Source of the DNA: Haloarcula sp. CBA1127
Lineage (GTDB): Archaea; Halobacteriota; Halobacteria; Halobacteriales; Haloarculaceae
Length of the DNA: 64,000 nt
Assembly: GCF_001485575.1 (NCBI RefSeq)
Contig: NZ_BCNB01000006.1
Location: 1,426,001-1,490,000 of the forward strand
Reading direction: 5' to 3'
Each line of letters begins with the position of its first letter. Position 1 is the stretch's first letter. Of the stretch, positions 1 to 8,149 are shown piece after piece. A program made the translations under genes and the position numbers. The notes under the pieces are model-generated. The model was not told the DNA's origin and ran no database searches. It saw only the letters and a list, made by a program, of their open reading frames with translations.

Positions 1-1
1 G

Positions 2-214
2 ATCGTCCTGAAAGACACGAGTATCGCCATCGTCATCGGCCTCGGCGAGCTGCTGACCGTCGGCCAGAACCTCTACCAGGGCGGTCAGAGCACCGCTGCG
101 CTTGAGATTTTCCTAACTGTGAGCCTCATCTACTTCGTCCTCACGTTCGTGACGAACCGTTCGCTCGACTACGTCGACGACCATTTCAGCATTCCCGGCG
201 GTGAGCGGGCATGA
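2..214 (+). CDS. ABC transporter permease, C-terminal fragment (5' end outside window)
   Basis: Only the last 70 residues are in the window. They contain the tail of a membrane domain, including one clear hydrophobic segment (about residues 33-48 of the fragment), and end in GERA. The stop codon overlaps the ATG of the following ATPase gene (ATGA), so the two are translationally coupled. The tract starting VLKDTSIA resembles the end of polar amino acid permeases of the HisM/GlnP family (family knowledge). Together with the next two genes it forms an importer operon with two different permeases. The binding protein is presumably upstream of the window (inference). Confidence 0.8.
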   Translation: MVLKDTSIAIVIGLGELLTVGQNLYQGGQSTAALEIFLTVSLIYFVLTFVTNRSLDYVDDHFSIPGGERA

Positions 215-963
215 GCGACCCGCTGTTGGAACTTGACGACGTGTACAAGTCCTACGGCGAGGAACAGGTGCTCTCCGGCGTCAGTTTCGAGATGGACGCC
301 GGGGATGTCGACGTAGTCATCGGTCCCAGCGGAAGCGGCAAGTCAACGATGCTGCGCTGTGTGAACCGCCTCACCGAGATCAACGGCGGCGATATCTACC
401 TTGACGGCGACTGTGTTACCGACGCCGACACCGACGTGAACGAACTCCGAAAGCAGGTCGGGATGGTGTTTCAGGATTTCAACCTCTTTGCCCATCTCAC
501 GGCACTCGGAAACATCACGCTCGGCCTGCGGAAAGTCCGTGGCATGGACAAAGCGGCGGCGCAGGAGAAGGGGTACGAACACCTCGAACAGGTCGGGCTC
601 CTGGACCAGGCTGACTCGTATCCCGCCGAACTCTCAGGCGGCCAGAAGCAGCGCGTCGGCATCGCCCGCGCGCTCGCCATGGACCCGAAGCTCCTCCTGT
701 TCGACGAGCCGACCAGCGCGCTTGACCCCGAACTCGTCGGCGAGGTCGTTGAGGTGATGCGCGACCTCGCAGCGGAGGGCATCACGATGCTTGTCGTCAG
801 CCACGAGATGGGGTTCGCGCGGTCTGCAGCGTCGGACATCATCTTCCTTGACGATGGGCAAATTGTCGAACACGGCCCGCCGGAACAGCTGTTCGAGAAC
901 CCCCAGGCGGCCCGGACCGGGGAATTCCTCAGCCGCCTCGAAACGGCCCACGAGGAGGAGTGA
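211..963 (+). CDS. Polar amino acid ABC transporter ATP-binding protein (GlnQ type)
   Basis: A 250-residue ATPase that would energise amino acid uptake at the cytoplasmic face of the membrane. Walker A GPSGSGKST is at residues 38-46, the Q-loop MVFQDF at 85-90, signature LSGGQ at 141-145, Walker B LLLFDEP at 161-167 and the switch histidine at about 198. Length and motif order are normal for the GlnQ/HisP family. The ATG overlaps the stop of the upstream permease, and the downstream permease starts 3 bp after this stop, so all three are one operon. The substrate (glutamine, glutamate or another polar amino acid) cannot be read from the sequence. Confidence 0.95.
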   Translation: MSDPLLELDDVYKSYGEEQVLSGVSFEMDAGDVDVVIGPSGSGKSTMLRCVNRLTEINGGDIYLDGDCVTDADTDVNELRKQVGMVFQDFNLFAHLTALGNITLGLRKVRGMDKAAAQEKGYEHLEQVGLLDQADSYPAELSGGQKQRVGIARALAMDPKLLLFDEPTSALDPELVGEVVEVMRDLAAEGITMLVVSHEMGFARSAASDIIFLDDGQIVEHGPPEQLFENPQAARTGEFLSRLETAHEEE

Positions 964-966
964 CCG

Positions 967-1947
967 ATGGGGACGCCGGAGTCCACGACCGCCGGGCGAA
1001 CGCTCCGTGCCCGTGCTGCCGGGCTGACCGACCAGCCGCTGACGCTGCTGACTGTCGGGGCTTTCTGGACGTGGCTCGTCGTGCGCTGGACGAACGACTT
1101 CCTGCTAGACGGCGCGCTCATCGAGCGCAACACGTCGTTCTTCCCGACTGCACCGTTCGAGTCGGCCGCGTCGACGCTCGGCGGTCTCGCGGCGAGTCTC
1201 GGTCCGGTCGGGGTCCCCGTCGGCTGGGTCGCCGGCTTCTTCGAGTTCTTGGCGGCGTCGATTCCGTATCTGCCGCCACTGGCGACCGGCGTGTGGGCGA
1301 CGATACTGCTAACGCTGCTGGGTATCGCGCTCGGGTTCTTTATCGCCGTCCCACTCAGTGTTGCTCGGGTGTACGGTGGGACGCTCACCCGTTCGCTTGC
1401 ACTGGGATACACCGAACTGTTCCGCGGGACGCCGCTGCTCGCCCAGTTATTCGTCCTCTACTTCGCGACGCCGCTGACGACGATTATCCGCGAACTGCCC
1501 GCGGTCGGGACCGAATTCATCCCCGCGCAGGCGTTCTGGGTGGCCGTTATCGCGTTCATGCTCAACAGCGCCGCCTACCAGTCGGAGTACATCCGCTCGG
1601 CGCTGAACTCCGTTCCGGAGGGGCAACTCACCGCCGCACGTGCCATCGGGCTCTCGAAGGTCGATGGAATACGCCACGTCGTCCTGCCCCAGGGCCTTCG
1701 CTACGCCATTCCGGGCTGGTCGAACGAACTGGTGTACCTCATCAAGTACTCGTCGCTCGCGAGTTTCATCACCGTCCGTGAACTGTTCGAGCGGACCGAC
1801 GCCATCGCTAGCGAGACCTACCGGTACACGGAGCTGTTCGTCCTCGCCGGGCTGCTGTATCTGGCGCTGGTCCTCTCGGCGTCGCTTCTGATGGAATACG
1901 TCGAAGACCGGGTCGCAATTCCGGGCCTCGGCACGACCAGTCGATGA
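967..1947 (+). CDS. Polar amino acid ABC transporter permease
   Basis: A 326-residue integral membrane protein with several hydrophobic helices. It has a clear EAA-type loop in the C-terminal half (EGQLTAARAIGLSK, then LPQGLRYAIPGWSN), which contacts the ATPase. It is longer than typical HisM/GlnP permeases (about 220 residues) because of an extra N-terminal region of roughly 90 residues before the permease core, including an additional hydrophobic stretch. It is the last gene of the importer operon. Its stop directly abuts the stop of the convergent rfcL gene, with no spacer. Confidence 0.92.
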   Translation: MGTPESTTAGRTLRARAAGLTDQPLTLLTVGAFWTWLVVRWTNDFLLDGALIERNTSFFPTAPFESAASTLGGLAASLGPVGVPVGWVAGFFEFLAASIPYLPPLATGVWATILLTLLGIALGFFIAVPLSVARVYGGTLTRSLALGYTELFRGTPLLAQLFVLYFATPLTTIIRELPAVGTEFIPAQAFWVAVIAFMLNSAAYQSEYIRSALNSVPEGQLTAARAIGLSKVDGIRHVVLPQGLRYAIPGWSNELVYLIKYSSLASFITVRELFERTDAIASETYRYTELFVLAGLLYLALVLSASLLMEYVEDRVAIPGLGTTSR

Positions 1948-3474
1948 CTACATAAAGTCAGAAAGGCCGGACTGCTGGTCGTCGTCTTCGGCGGCTTCAC
2001 TCGCTGTTTCCGCCTCGTCATCGGTAGCGGTGCTGTCACTGGTGGCGTCGGATTCAGCGCCATCGTCCGCCGCAAGGGTCACCTGCTGGTCACCGCTCTC
2101 CTCGCCAGCATCGGTATCTGGAGCATCGCCATCTGCATCGCTGTCCCCGTCGCCGCCGTTGGCACTCGCACCCTCGAAAACCCCGCCGGAGTGCTCGACG
2201 GCGGCTTCCTCCTTGAGTGCCTCGGCGTCGGCGACGATGTCCTGCACCTTGTTCGTGTCCTTGCCCGACCCGGTGACGAAAGAAACGTGTTCGGCCTCCA
2301 TATCGTAGGTCGCTGCCATTGCCACCGTTAGGTCTCGGTTTCGGCAGTGGTGCGTCATCGTCGCGAGGAACGGCATGATCTCCCGGCGAGCGGTCCGCAT
2401 CGAGACGCCGTCGATAGCGGCTATCTGCTGGGCGACGTAGTCCCGCGTGTTCCGGGTCCCCTTCGACCGACCGAGTTTCGACCAGTAGCTCGGCGGGCCG
2501 TAGCGGGTCCAGCCGCCCTTCGTTCCGTCTCGGGCCGCGGCGACGCCGGCGGTCATGTTGTCGCCGGCGTACCGCCAGAAGGAGTAGTTCTGTGTCTCCC
2601 GGACGCGGCCGAGCCACTGGTCGGCGTTCGAGAGGAACTCGTATGCGCGGACCAGTTCGCCCCCCTCGTAGTCCTTGGGCATGTTGTCCTCGATCCAGTT
2701 GATGAGGTCGTCCGGCGTCTCGTCCACATCGTAACTGGCCTCAAGCGCGTCCTGCGCGCCGGCCTCCTTGAGCACCACGTCGAGGTACTCGAAGATGCCC
2801 TCGGTCGTATCCCGTTCGCCGGTCACCACGTCGTCAGCGGTCAGCCGTTCCGTCGTCTCGGCGATGGCCTGGAGGTCCTTGACAGCGCCCCGCAGGTCGC
2901 CGCTGTTTTGCTCGGCGAGTTCCTGCAGCGCGTCGGACTCGTACTCGACGCCCTCCTGACGACAGAGGTCACGCAGGACCGGGACGATAGAGCGGGGCGA
3001 GACATCCCGGAACTCGATGTCTTGGCAGTTGTTCCGCAGACCGTTTGACATCTCGTAGTACTCGTTGGCGATGAGAATCATCGGCTGGCTGGCCTCCTTC
3101 ACGAGGGCTGTTATCGCTCGTGCGCCCCCGCGGTCGGCGTTGCCGTGGATGTTGTCTGCCTCGTCCATGATGACGAGCCGGCGGCCGCCACCGCCAGCGG
3201 TCAGCGTCCCGGACTTGGCGGCCTCGCCGGCCACCCGATTGATGACGTCCTTGGTCCGGGAGTCGCTGGCGTTGAGTTCGATGGTCGGCCACCCCATGTC
3301 GTTTGCCAGCGCGTGGGCGGCCGAGGTTTTCCCGATGCCCGGGGAGCCATAGAGGATAACTGCCTCGCGGTGGTCGTCCCACGTGTCCGCCCACTTTTTG
3401 AGTGCGTCGCGGGCCTTGTCGTTGCCCCGCACCTCTGACAGCGTCGTCGGGCGGTACTTCTCCGTCCAATCCAT
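1948..3474 (-). CDS. rfcL: Replication factor C large subunit
   Basis: A 508-residue AAA+ clamp-loader subunit that loads PCNA at primer-template junctions. It begins MDWTEKYRP, typical of RFC. Walker A GSPGIGKT is at 43-50 and Walker B VIMDEAD at 101-107, followed by the collar region. The last 90 or so residues are a very acidic, low-complexity tail (Asp, Glu, Ala, Ser, Thr). It ends QSGLSDFM, which fits a PCNA-interacting peptide (QxxLxxF). The gene has its own promoter: an AT-rich box (CACTAAACG on the minus strand, near 3498-3507) lies about 27 bp before the ATG, consistent with a leaderless transcript. Confidence 0.96.
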   Translation of the reverse strand: MDWTEKYRPTTLSEVRGNDKARDALKKWADTWDDHREAVILYGSPGIGKTSAAHALANDMGWPTIELNASDSRTKDVINRVAGEAAKSGTLTAGGGGRRLVIMDEADNIHGNADRGGARAITALVKEASQPMILIANEYYEMSNGLRNNCQDIEFRDVSPRSIVPVLRDLCRQEGVEYESDALQELAEQNSGDLRGAVKDLQAIAETTERLTADDVVTGERDTTEGIFEYLDVVLKEAGAQDALEASYDVDETPDDLINWIEDNMPKDYEGGELVRAYEFLSNADQWLGRVRETQNYSFWRYAGDNMTAGVAAARDGTKGGWTRYGPPSYWSKLGRSKGTRNTRDYVAQQIAAIDGVSMRTARREIMPFLATMTHHCRNRDLTVAMAATYDMEAEHVSFVTGSGKDTNKVQDIVADAEALKEEAAVEHSGGVFEGASANGGDGDSDADGDAPDTDAGEESGDQQVTLAADDGAESDATSDSTATDDEAETASEAAEDDDQQSGLSDFM

Positions 3475-3537
3475 TTGATTGTGGTTGGCGCGACCGGCGT
3501 TTAGTGATTGCGGAGCAGTACCGGTCTACTGCTGAGG

Positions 3538-3545
3538 TTTTTATT
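3538..3545 (+). promoter_or_regulatory. TATA box for the pilin gene
   Basis: TTTTTATT lies 28-35 bp before the GTG at 3573. That spacing puts transcription start at or next to the start codon and supports GTG 3573 over the upstream in-frame codons. Confidence 0.6.
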
Positions 3546-3572
3546 GGAAGCAACGGGCAGCCTGTCCCACCA

Positions 3573-4121
3573 GTGGCCGGACGAAATCTCTCTCGTGACC
3601 CTCGCGGCGTCAGCCCAGTCATCGGCGTCGTCCTCATGCTCTCGATTACTGTCTTTCTGGCTGCGGCAGTCGGCGGATTTGTGGTCACTGCGAGCAGCGA
3701 CCTGAACCAGCGGACGCCCACTGTCGCCCGCTCGACCGGAGATTTCGTGACTGGCCCATCGGGTGGATGCGGCGTCAACACGGTGTCGATTCGACACGCC
3801 GGCGGCGACCCGGTTCCGGCCGACGAACTGACAATCGCTGTTGCACTCCCCGACAGCGACGCTCGCATCGTCGACCTGCCAGTCTCCGGGACGGCGCTGT
3901 CAGCGAGCAACATTGACGACCCGGACAACGTCGTCTATGATTACTGTGTCGGCGGTGTCATCGCCAACGGCGGCCAGCGGTGGTCAGCGGGCCGGGCCAT
4001 CACGTTCCAACTGAACGCCGGCGGCGAGACCGTTGAGCCCGGCGACACCATCGAGGTACGCGTCGTTCACGCCCCATCAAACAGTGTCCTTGCTGCCGTC
4101 GAACTGACCGCCCGCCGGTAA
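3573..4121 (+). CDS. Type IV pilin-like protein (archaeal PilA family)
   Basis: A 182-residue secreted or surface pilin. The N-terminus carries a class III signal: basic residues, then RG followed by VSPVIGVVLMLSITVFLAA, the conserved archaeal Pilin_N (DUF1628) motif. The prepilin peptidase PibD would cut after the Gly. The rest is a globular domain with a few cysteines and no other recognised domain. The open frame extends upstream to 3402, but that would run into rfcL on the other strand. The GTG at 3573 is chosen because it gives the standard pilin N-terminus and lies just after a TATA box. It is a single gene with no pilus assembly genes nearby. Confidence 0.85.
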   Translation: MAGRNLSRDPRGVSPVIGVVLMLSITVFLAAAVGGFVVTASSDLNQRTPTVARSTGDFVTGPSGGCGVNTVSIRHAGGDPVPADELTIAVALPDSDARIVDLPVSGTALSASNIDDPDNVVYDYCVGGVIANGGQRWSAGRAITFQLNAGGETVEPGDTIEVRVVHAPSNSVLAAVELTARR

Positions 4122-4141
4122 GCGCCCGTGGTTCCGATACC

Positions 4142-4150
4142 CTTTTATTC
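4142..4150 (+). promoter_or_regulatory. TATA box for the XRE regulator gene
   Basis: CTTTTATTC lies about 24-32 bp before the ATG at 4174, the usual spacing for a leaderless haloarchaeal transcript. Confidence 0.6.
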
Positions 4151-4173
4151 GCGACCCTCCAGCGTGTGAACTA

Positions 4174-4881
4174 ATGGCAGGGGGCGCACGCGACGACCTC
4201 GCGGAAAAAATGGCGGGTGAGGTGGCACTGAGCGACGACCCAGGGGCGACCCTGCGGAAGTGGCGCACTGACTTCGACGTTGCACAGACCGAACTCGCCG
4301 ACGAACTCGACGTCTCCCCGTCCGTGGTCTCGGACTACGAGAGCGGGCGGCGCGACAACCCCGGTATCGGCGTGGTCAGGCGACTCGTCGTCGCCCTGCT
4401 CGACATCGACGAGAACCGCGGTGGCGACCACATCCGTCAGCACGCCCGCGTGCTTTCGGCTGGGTTCGACAGCGACGTGGTCCACGACCTCCGCGAATAC
4501 TCCGCGAATGTGGGTGTCGAGCGCGTCTACGACGCCATCGACGCCGAGGAACTGTTCCGGGGTAGTCAGGACACTGTCGCGGGCCACACCGTCATCAACT
4601 CCATCGCCGCCATCACGCGCCTCTCCTCGGACGAGTTCTACCAGCTGTACGGCCAGTCGACGAACCGCGCGCTCGTGTTCACGAACGTGACCCGCGGCGA
4701 ATCTCCACTGGTCGCGCTCCGCGTCGTCTCACCGACGCCCAACGCCGTCATCCTCCACGGGCTCAACGAGGATGCTGTCTGGGACCACGCGGAAGATCTG
4801 GCCCGCATCGACGACTTCTCGCTGGCGATCACTGACACCGATCTCGAGGACGTGCTGGGCGGCCTGCGAGAGCTTCCCTGA
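4174..4881 (+). CDS. XRE-family helix-turn-helix transcriptional regulator
   Basis: A 235-residue cytoplasmic regulator. An HTH_3 domain spans roughly residues 28-75. The recognition region is TQTELADELDVSPSVV-like and is followed by SDYESGRR, a classic Cro/CI-type pattern. The C-terminal 150 residues form a separate conserved domain with the motif HGLNEDAVWDHA, which may bind a ligand (inference). This architecture is common in euryarchaea. The target is unknown, since the neighbours (pilin, GrpB) give no clear clue. It has its own TATA box. Confidence 0.85.
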   Translation: MAGGARDDLAEKMAGEVALSDDPGATLRKWRTDFDVAQTELADELDVSPSVVSDYESGRRDNPGIGVVRRLVVALLDIDENRGGDHIRQHARVLSAGFDSDVVHDLREYSANVGVERVYDAIDAEELFRGSQDTVAGHTVINSIAAITRLSSDEFYQLYGQSTNRALVFTNVTRGESPLVALRVVSPTPNAVILHGLNEDAVWDHAEDLARIDDFSLAITDTDLEDVLGGLRELP

Positions 4882-5002
4882 GCGAGCCGGTTCTGACCGT
4901 ACTGTTTCGCGCTCGCCGACGCACTCTCTGGAAAACGACTGCTGTCGTGACTGCGATCTCTTTGTGCACCGGACAGCGTGACATAACTGCTCCGTCGGAC
5001 TG

Positions 5003-5524
5003 CTACTCACTCATTGCACTGTCAAGTACATCTCGAATGAAATCACTTTTTTCAGCAGTGTATCTCTCTCGTCTTTTCGGGTATTTCTCCGCTAGCGCCC
5101 TCTTTAGCGACGCATATTGTTCAGCAACCTCTGGATGTTCTCTGAGGTACTCCCTGAAGGCGATTTTTTCGTGATAGAAATCACTATCACATTCCACGAG
5201 TGAAAGGTAGTACGTCCGGTTCGTACGTGGACCTTTGGCGAAGAATAGCCGACCGCATACGTCTTCATCGGGTCGGTGCTCATACCCGTTCTGTTCAAGA
5301 ACTGGAACCAACGCTCCCGCTTCTTCCAGACTCTCGACAACTGCAAGGATATCGATTATCGGTTTCGCTGGCAAGCCTTCAATTGCGGTACTACCGATGT
5401 GTTCGAAATCGAGCAGTCGCTCACCAGCAACGGTTTTCAGGCGCTCAACTTCTTCCTCATAGGAGGCTTTCCACCTCTCTCGATACTGTACGAGTTTGAC
5501 TGTCCCTCGTTCCAACCCGATCAT
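5003..5524 (-). CDS. GrpB family protein (UPF0157, nucleotidyltransferase-like)
   Basis: A 173-residue cytoplasmic protein of the GrpB/UPF0157 family. The motif EHIGSTAIEGLPAKPIIDI at about residues 41-59 is the family hallmark. It contains the GS of a nucleotidyltransferase-like fold plus a downstream Asp. Length is normal for the family. The biochemical role of the family is not established. No operon partner is visible: downstream is the XRE gene on the other strand, upstream a repeat-rich gap. Confidence 0.9.
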   Translation of the reverse strand: MIGLERGTVKLVQYRERWKASYEEEVERLKTVAGERLLDFEHIGSTAIEGLPAKPIIDILAVVESLEEAGALVPVLEQNGYEHRPDEDVCGRLFFAKGPRTNRTYYLSLVECDSDFYHEKIAFREYLREHPEVAEQYASLKRALAEKYPKRRERYTAEKSDFIRDVLDSAMSE

Positions 5525-5845
5525 TGGCTCCTCGGTTACGGTTCAAGCACGCATCTGGTGGAGAACTGATAAATAGTTGTTGCATACTGCTCACTGCCGA
5601 CGCAAATAGTGCTGGTATATTCACAGCAGCCCATAATACGTTCCTCGCTACTCCCCATGCCTGTCGTCGTCGCTCTTTTTTGAGGGCCGCTCACTACGTT
5701 CGCCCTCTCGCTGCTCACGGGTCACTGCGTTCCCCCTCCCCTCGCTATTCGAGGTTCTCGCTCGCGCTGCTCGCCTCGAATCTCGCTATTCTCGCGGCTA
5801 CGCCGCTCGTCGTGTACGAGACCCCTCGCTTTGCTCGGGCTCTCG
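5525..5845. repeat. Gene-free region with short low-complexity repeats
   Basis: No gene is seen here. From about 5660 to 5845 the sequence is a patchwork of short related words. CTCGCTATT occurs three times (near 5750, 5781 and 5841, the last at the stop of the HMG-CoA synthase gene). Variants of CTCGCT, CGCTGCTC and TCACTGCGTTC also recur. A run of six T lies at 5676-5681. The open plus-strand frames are by-products of the repeats. The region could form several hairpins and may act in 3'-end formation of the HMG-CoA synthase mRNA (inference). Confidence 0.5.
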
Positions 5846-7183
5846 CTATTCCACGTACCGATATTTCCGCTCACCCATCCGGCCCCAGCCGTCGAAGGCG
5901 AACTCCTTTTCTGGTGCGGTGAACTCCTCGACATCGGCCTCAGTATCGTGATTATGGACGTCGTGGACCTGTTCGTACTCCGCAAAGGTGAGCTCGTGGC
6001 GGTTCCGGATCTGCTCGTCGATGTTGAGCGCGCCGATCTCCTCCTCCCAGCCGGGGACAATGGTTTCGGCGTGGACCTCCGCCTGTGCGCCGGACCCGTA
6101 GGAGGCAACTAACAATTGAGCTTCGTCCAGATCTAGTCCGTTCTCACGGGCGTGTTTCAGGCCGGCGGCGCGGGCGATGTGGACGGAACCGGTGTACCAG
6201 TTCCCGACCTCCCGGGAGATCTCGAGCGTCGGCTCGATGGTGTTAGCGTACCAGTCCTGATAGCGCTCGGTTTCCGTGAGTGCGTCGGTGTACTCCTTGA
6301 TAGCCGCGTGGAACTCGTCGTCAGTCTCGAAGTCCGCGCGCATGGGCTGGTGACCGATCTCCTCGGCCATCAGGTCGCCCACGTCGGTGCCGCGGATGAT
6401 GTGTCGGTAGCCGAGTGCCGCGGCCTTCCGGACCATCCCTGGGAACGGCGTGTGGAACGGAATCATCTTGTAGTCGCCCGGGTGGATATCGCCGGCCACC
6501 TCCGCGAAGTCCTCCAGCGCCTCGCGCATGCGAGCGAGGTAGACGTTCACCGAGCGCTTGCCGTCGACGGACGGGAACTGCTGATTGGGCTTGAGGAAGT
6601 CAGTTTCGTCGGCGCTGCCGTACCCCTGTTCGGTCGAGAGTTCGACCAGATTCGGGTCTTCGTCAACGAGCATCGCCACCGCGCCGGCTCCCTGCGTGGC
6701 CTCGCCGGGGTCGTCGCGGGCGTACAGTGCGGTGTCAGTTGCGATGACGAGCGCGGCCCGACCGCGGTTCCGTCCGGCGCGGATCCAGTTGTATGCGTCG
6801 TCGAGGCTCTGTGTCCCGGAGATACAGGCGAACTTCCGCTCGCCCTTGTTGGCGTGGTGGAAGTTCTCGTCGTACACCTGTTCGAGACAACCCGCGATGT
6901 ACGTCGAGACGGGCTTCGAGTTGTCGAAGGCACTCTCAGTCGCCACGTCGATGCGGCCGATGTCCTCGGGTGTCAGCCCCTTGCGCTCCATCAGACGATG
7001 GGCCGCGTTCGCCCCCATCGTGACGATGTCCTCGTACACGTCCGGGAACGACGAGGCACGCAGGCCGAGCCCCTTCGTGTACTTCCCCGGATCGTCCCCC
7101 TGGGCCGGCGCGAACGTCTGCGCGAGGTCGAGTTTGAGCTTCCCGGTCCAGATCTCCATAGCGTCGATACCGACTGCAGTCAT
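5846..7183 (-). CDS. hmgB: Hydroxymethylglutaryl-CoA synthase
   Basis: A 445-residue enzyme condensing acetyl-CoA and acetoacetyl-CoA to HMG-CoA, the step before HMG-CoA reductase in the mevalonate route to archaeal isoprenoid lipids. The nucleophilic cysteine is C120 in the motif ACISGTQSL. The general base Glu is probably E83 in ATESAFDNSK. Length fits eukaryote-like or haloarchaeal HMGS (about 445) rather than the shorter thiolase-linked archaeal form (about 350). It stands alone. The window contains two later isoprenoid-related loci (cis-prenyltransferases near 26-28 kb and a terpene-synthase-like gene near 53 kb), but they are not linked to it. Confidence 0.95.
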   Translation of the reverse strand: MTAVGIDAMEIWTGKLKLDLAQTFAPAQGDDPGKYTKGLGLRASSFPDVYEDIVTMGANAAHRLMERKGLTPEDIGRIDVATESAFDNSKPVSTYIAGCLEQVYDENFHHANKGERKFACISGTQSLDDAYNWIRAGRNRGRAALVIATDTALYARDDPGEATQGAGAVAMLVDEDPNLVELSTEQGYGSADETDFLKPNQQFPSVDGKRSVNVYLARMREALEDFAEVAGDIHPGDYKMIPFHTPFPGMVRKAAALGYRHIIRGTDVGDLMAEEIGHQPMRADFETDDEFHAAIKEYTDALTETERYQDWYANTIEPTLEISREVGNWYTGSVHIARAAGLKHARENGLDLDEAQLLVASYGSGAQAEVHAETIVPGWEEEIGALNIDEQIRNRHELTFAEYEQVHDVHNHDTEADVEEFTAPEKEFAFDGWGRMGERKYRYVE

Positions 7184-7281
7184 ACGTCTAGCGTCAGCGT
7201 GGATGTATATGGGCTTGTCGACTTCTCTTTCGACGGTTGACTAGTATTGCGCCGATGGGCCGCGAACGCTCTGTGAGACAG

Positions 7282-7968
7282 TTACTCGCTGGTCGTCGGT
7301 TCCGTACTAAAAGAGAAATCGACCATGCATTCGCCTTCGAGAACGTCGTACGGCTCATCCGGTGACGGAACGGCACGCGACCAGTCGGTGTTGTTGACCA
7401 CGAGCCGATACGTCCCCGGTGAGATGGTAATCCGATTGTCGCGGATGTTCGTTTCGTGGAACCGCGACACCTCACCAGCGTATCGGGCCCGGTAGCGGCT
7501 CTGGAACGCCCGATATTCTTCTTCGGTGAACAGAATGACATCCACGGCCGGGCCACGCCGAACGATGAGGTCGTAGGTGAGCGTCGTCTGGCCGGTCACC
7601 TTGACCGTGAAATCCTGATGCTCGTTTTCTTCCAGACGGAATGTCGTATCGACCGACCGGTGGTTCGGCTCGGGTGTTGGCGTCGGTGTCTCGGTCTCGA
7701 CCTGCAGCCGTGCTGACGTTTCCGTAGAACTATTCGTCTGTGACGCCTCGGCGCGCTGTGCTGTCGGGGTATCCGCTGAAGTCCCAGCACTGTCCGCCGC
7801 TGGCGTTGTGGCAGCCCCAGTGTGATCAGTTGTGGCAGCACGCTGTGACGCTGTCGGTTCTGGGACAGGCGTCGTCTCGGATTCCTGGTCAGGCCGACTC
7901 CCGAGACAGCCGGCGGAGAGCGCGGCGAGTACCGAGACCCCAAAGCCGCGCCGCGACAGGTCACCCAT
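7282..7968 (-). CDS. Tat-exported lipoprotein, function unknown
   Basis: A 228-residue predicted lipoprotein. The N-terminus MGDLSRRGFGVSVLAALSAGC has a twin arginine followed by a hydrophobic core and a lipobox ending in Cys21. The mature protein would be lipid-anchored outside the membrane after Tat export, as is common in haloarchaea. Residues 22-110 are a Thr/Ala/Ser/Pro/Glu-rich linker. The C-terminal 115 residues form a compact beta-rich domain (TFRLEENEHQDFTVKV, then YRLVVNNTDWS), reminiscent of haloarchaeal domains that describe a residue-stabilised sandwich. No function can be assigned. Confidence 0.8.
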   Translation of the reverse strand: MGDLSRRGFGVSVLAALSAGCLGSRPDQESETTPVPEPTASQRAATTDHTGAATTPAADSAGTSADTPTAQRAEASQTNSSTETSARLQVETETPTPTPEPNHRSVDTTFRLEENEHQDFTVKVTGQTTLTYDLIVRRGPAVDVILFTEEEYRAFQSRYRARYAGEVSRFHETNIRDNRITISPGTYRLVVNNTDWSRAVPSPDEPYDVLEGECMVDFSFSTEPTTSE

Positions 7969-8149
7969 ACCTCAGCACACGCAGCCACAGTAAAGATGTT
8001 TACGGGCGGGTTTTCGTCGCTGGTAATCGGAGCGCCGATTCTGTCCAAACATATTTGTGGAGAGAGAGCCGAATCTACGCCGTTCAAGCCAGTTCCGGGA
8101 TAAATGTATCCCAGATATCAGTTCTCGGAACGGTACAGGGACGTTTCAT

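Noticed and set aside
471-1412. 313-codon minus-strand frame opposite the ABC importer genes
   Set aside because: A shadow of GC-rich codons in the real genes; Ser/Arg-rich with no domain.
960-1781. 273-codon plus-strand frame overlapping the permease
   Set aside because: Arg-rich shadow in another frame of a gene with a clear EAA motif.
5524-5922. 132-codon plus-strand frame through the word-repeat patch
   Set aside because: Composition follows the repeats and it runs into the HMG-CoA synthase gene on the other strand.
6152-7240. 362-codon frame opposite HMG-CoA synthase
   Set aside because: Shadow of the minus-strand gene; the catalytic Cys and Glu motifs are on the minus strand.
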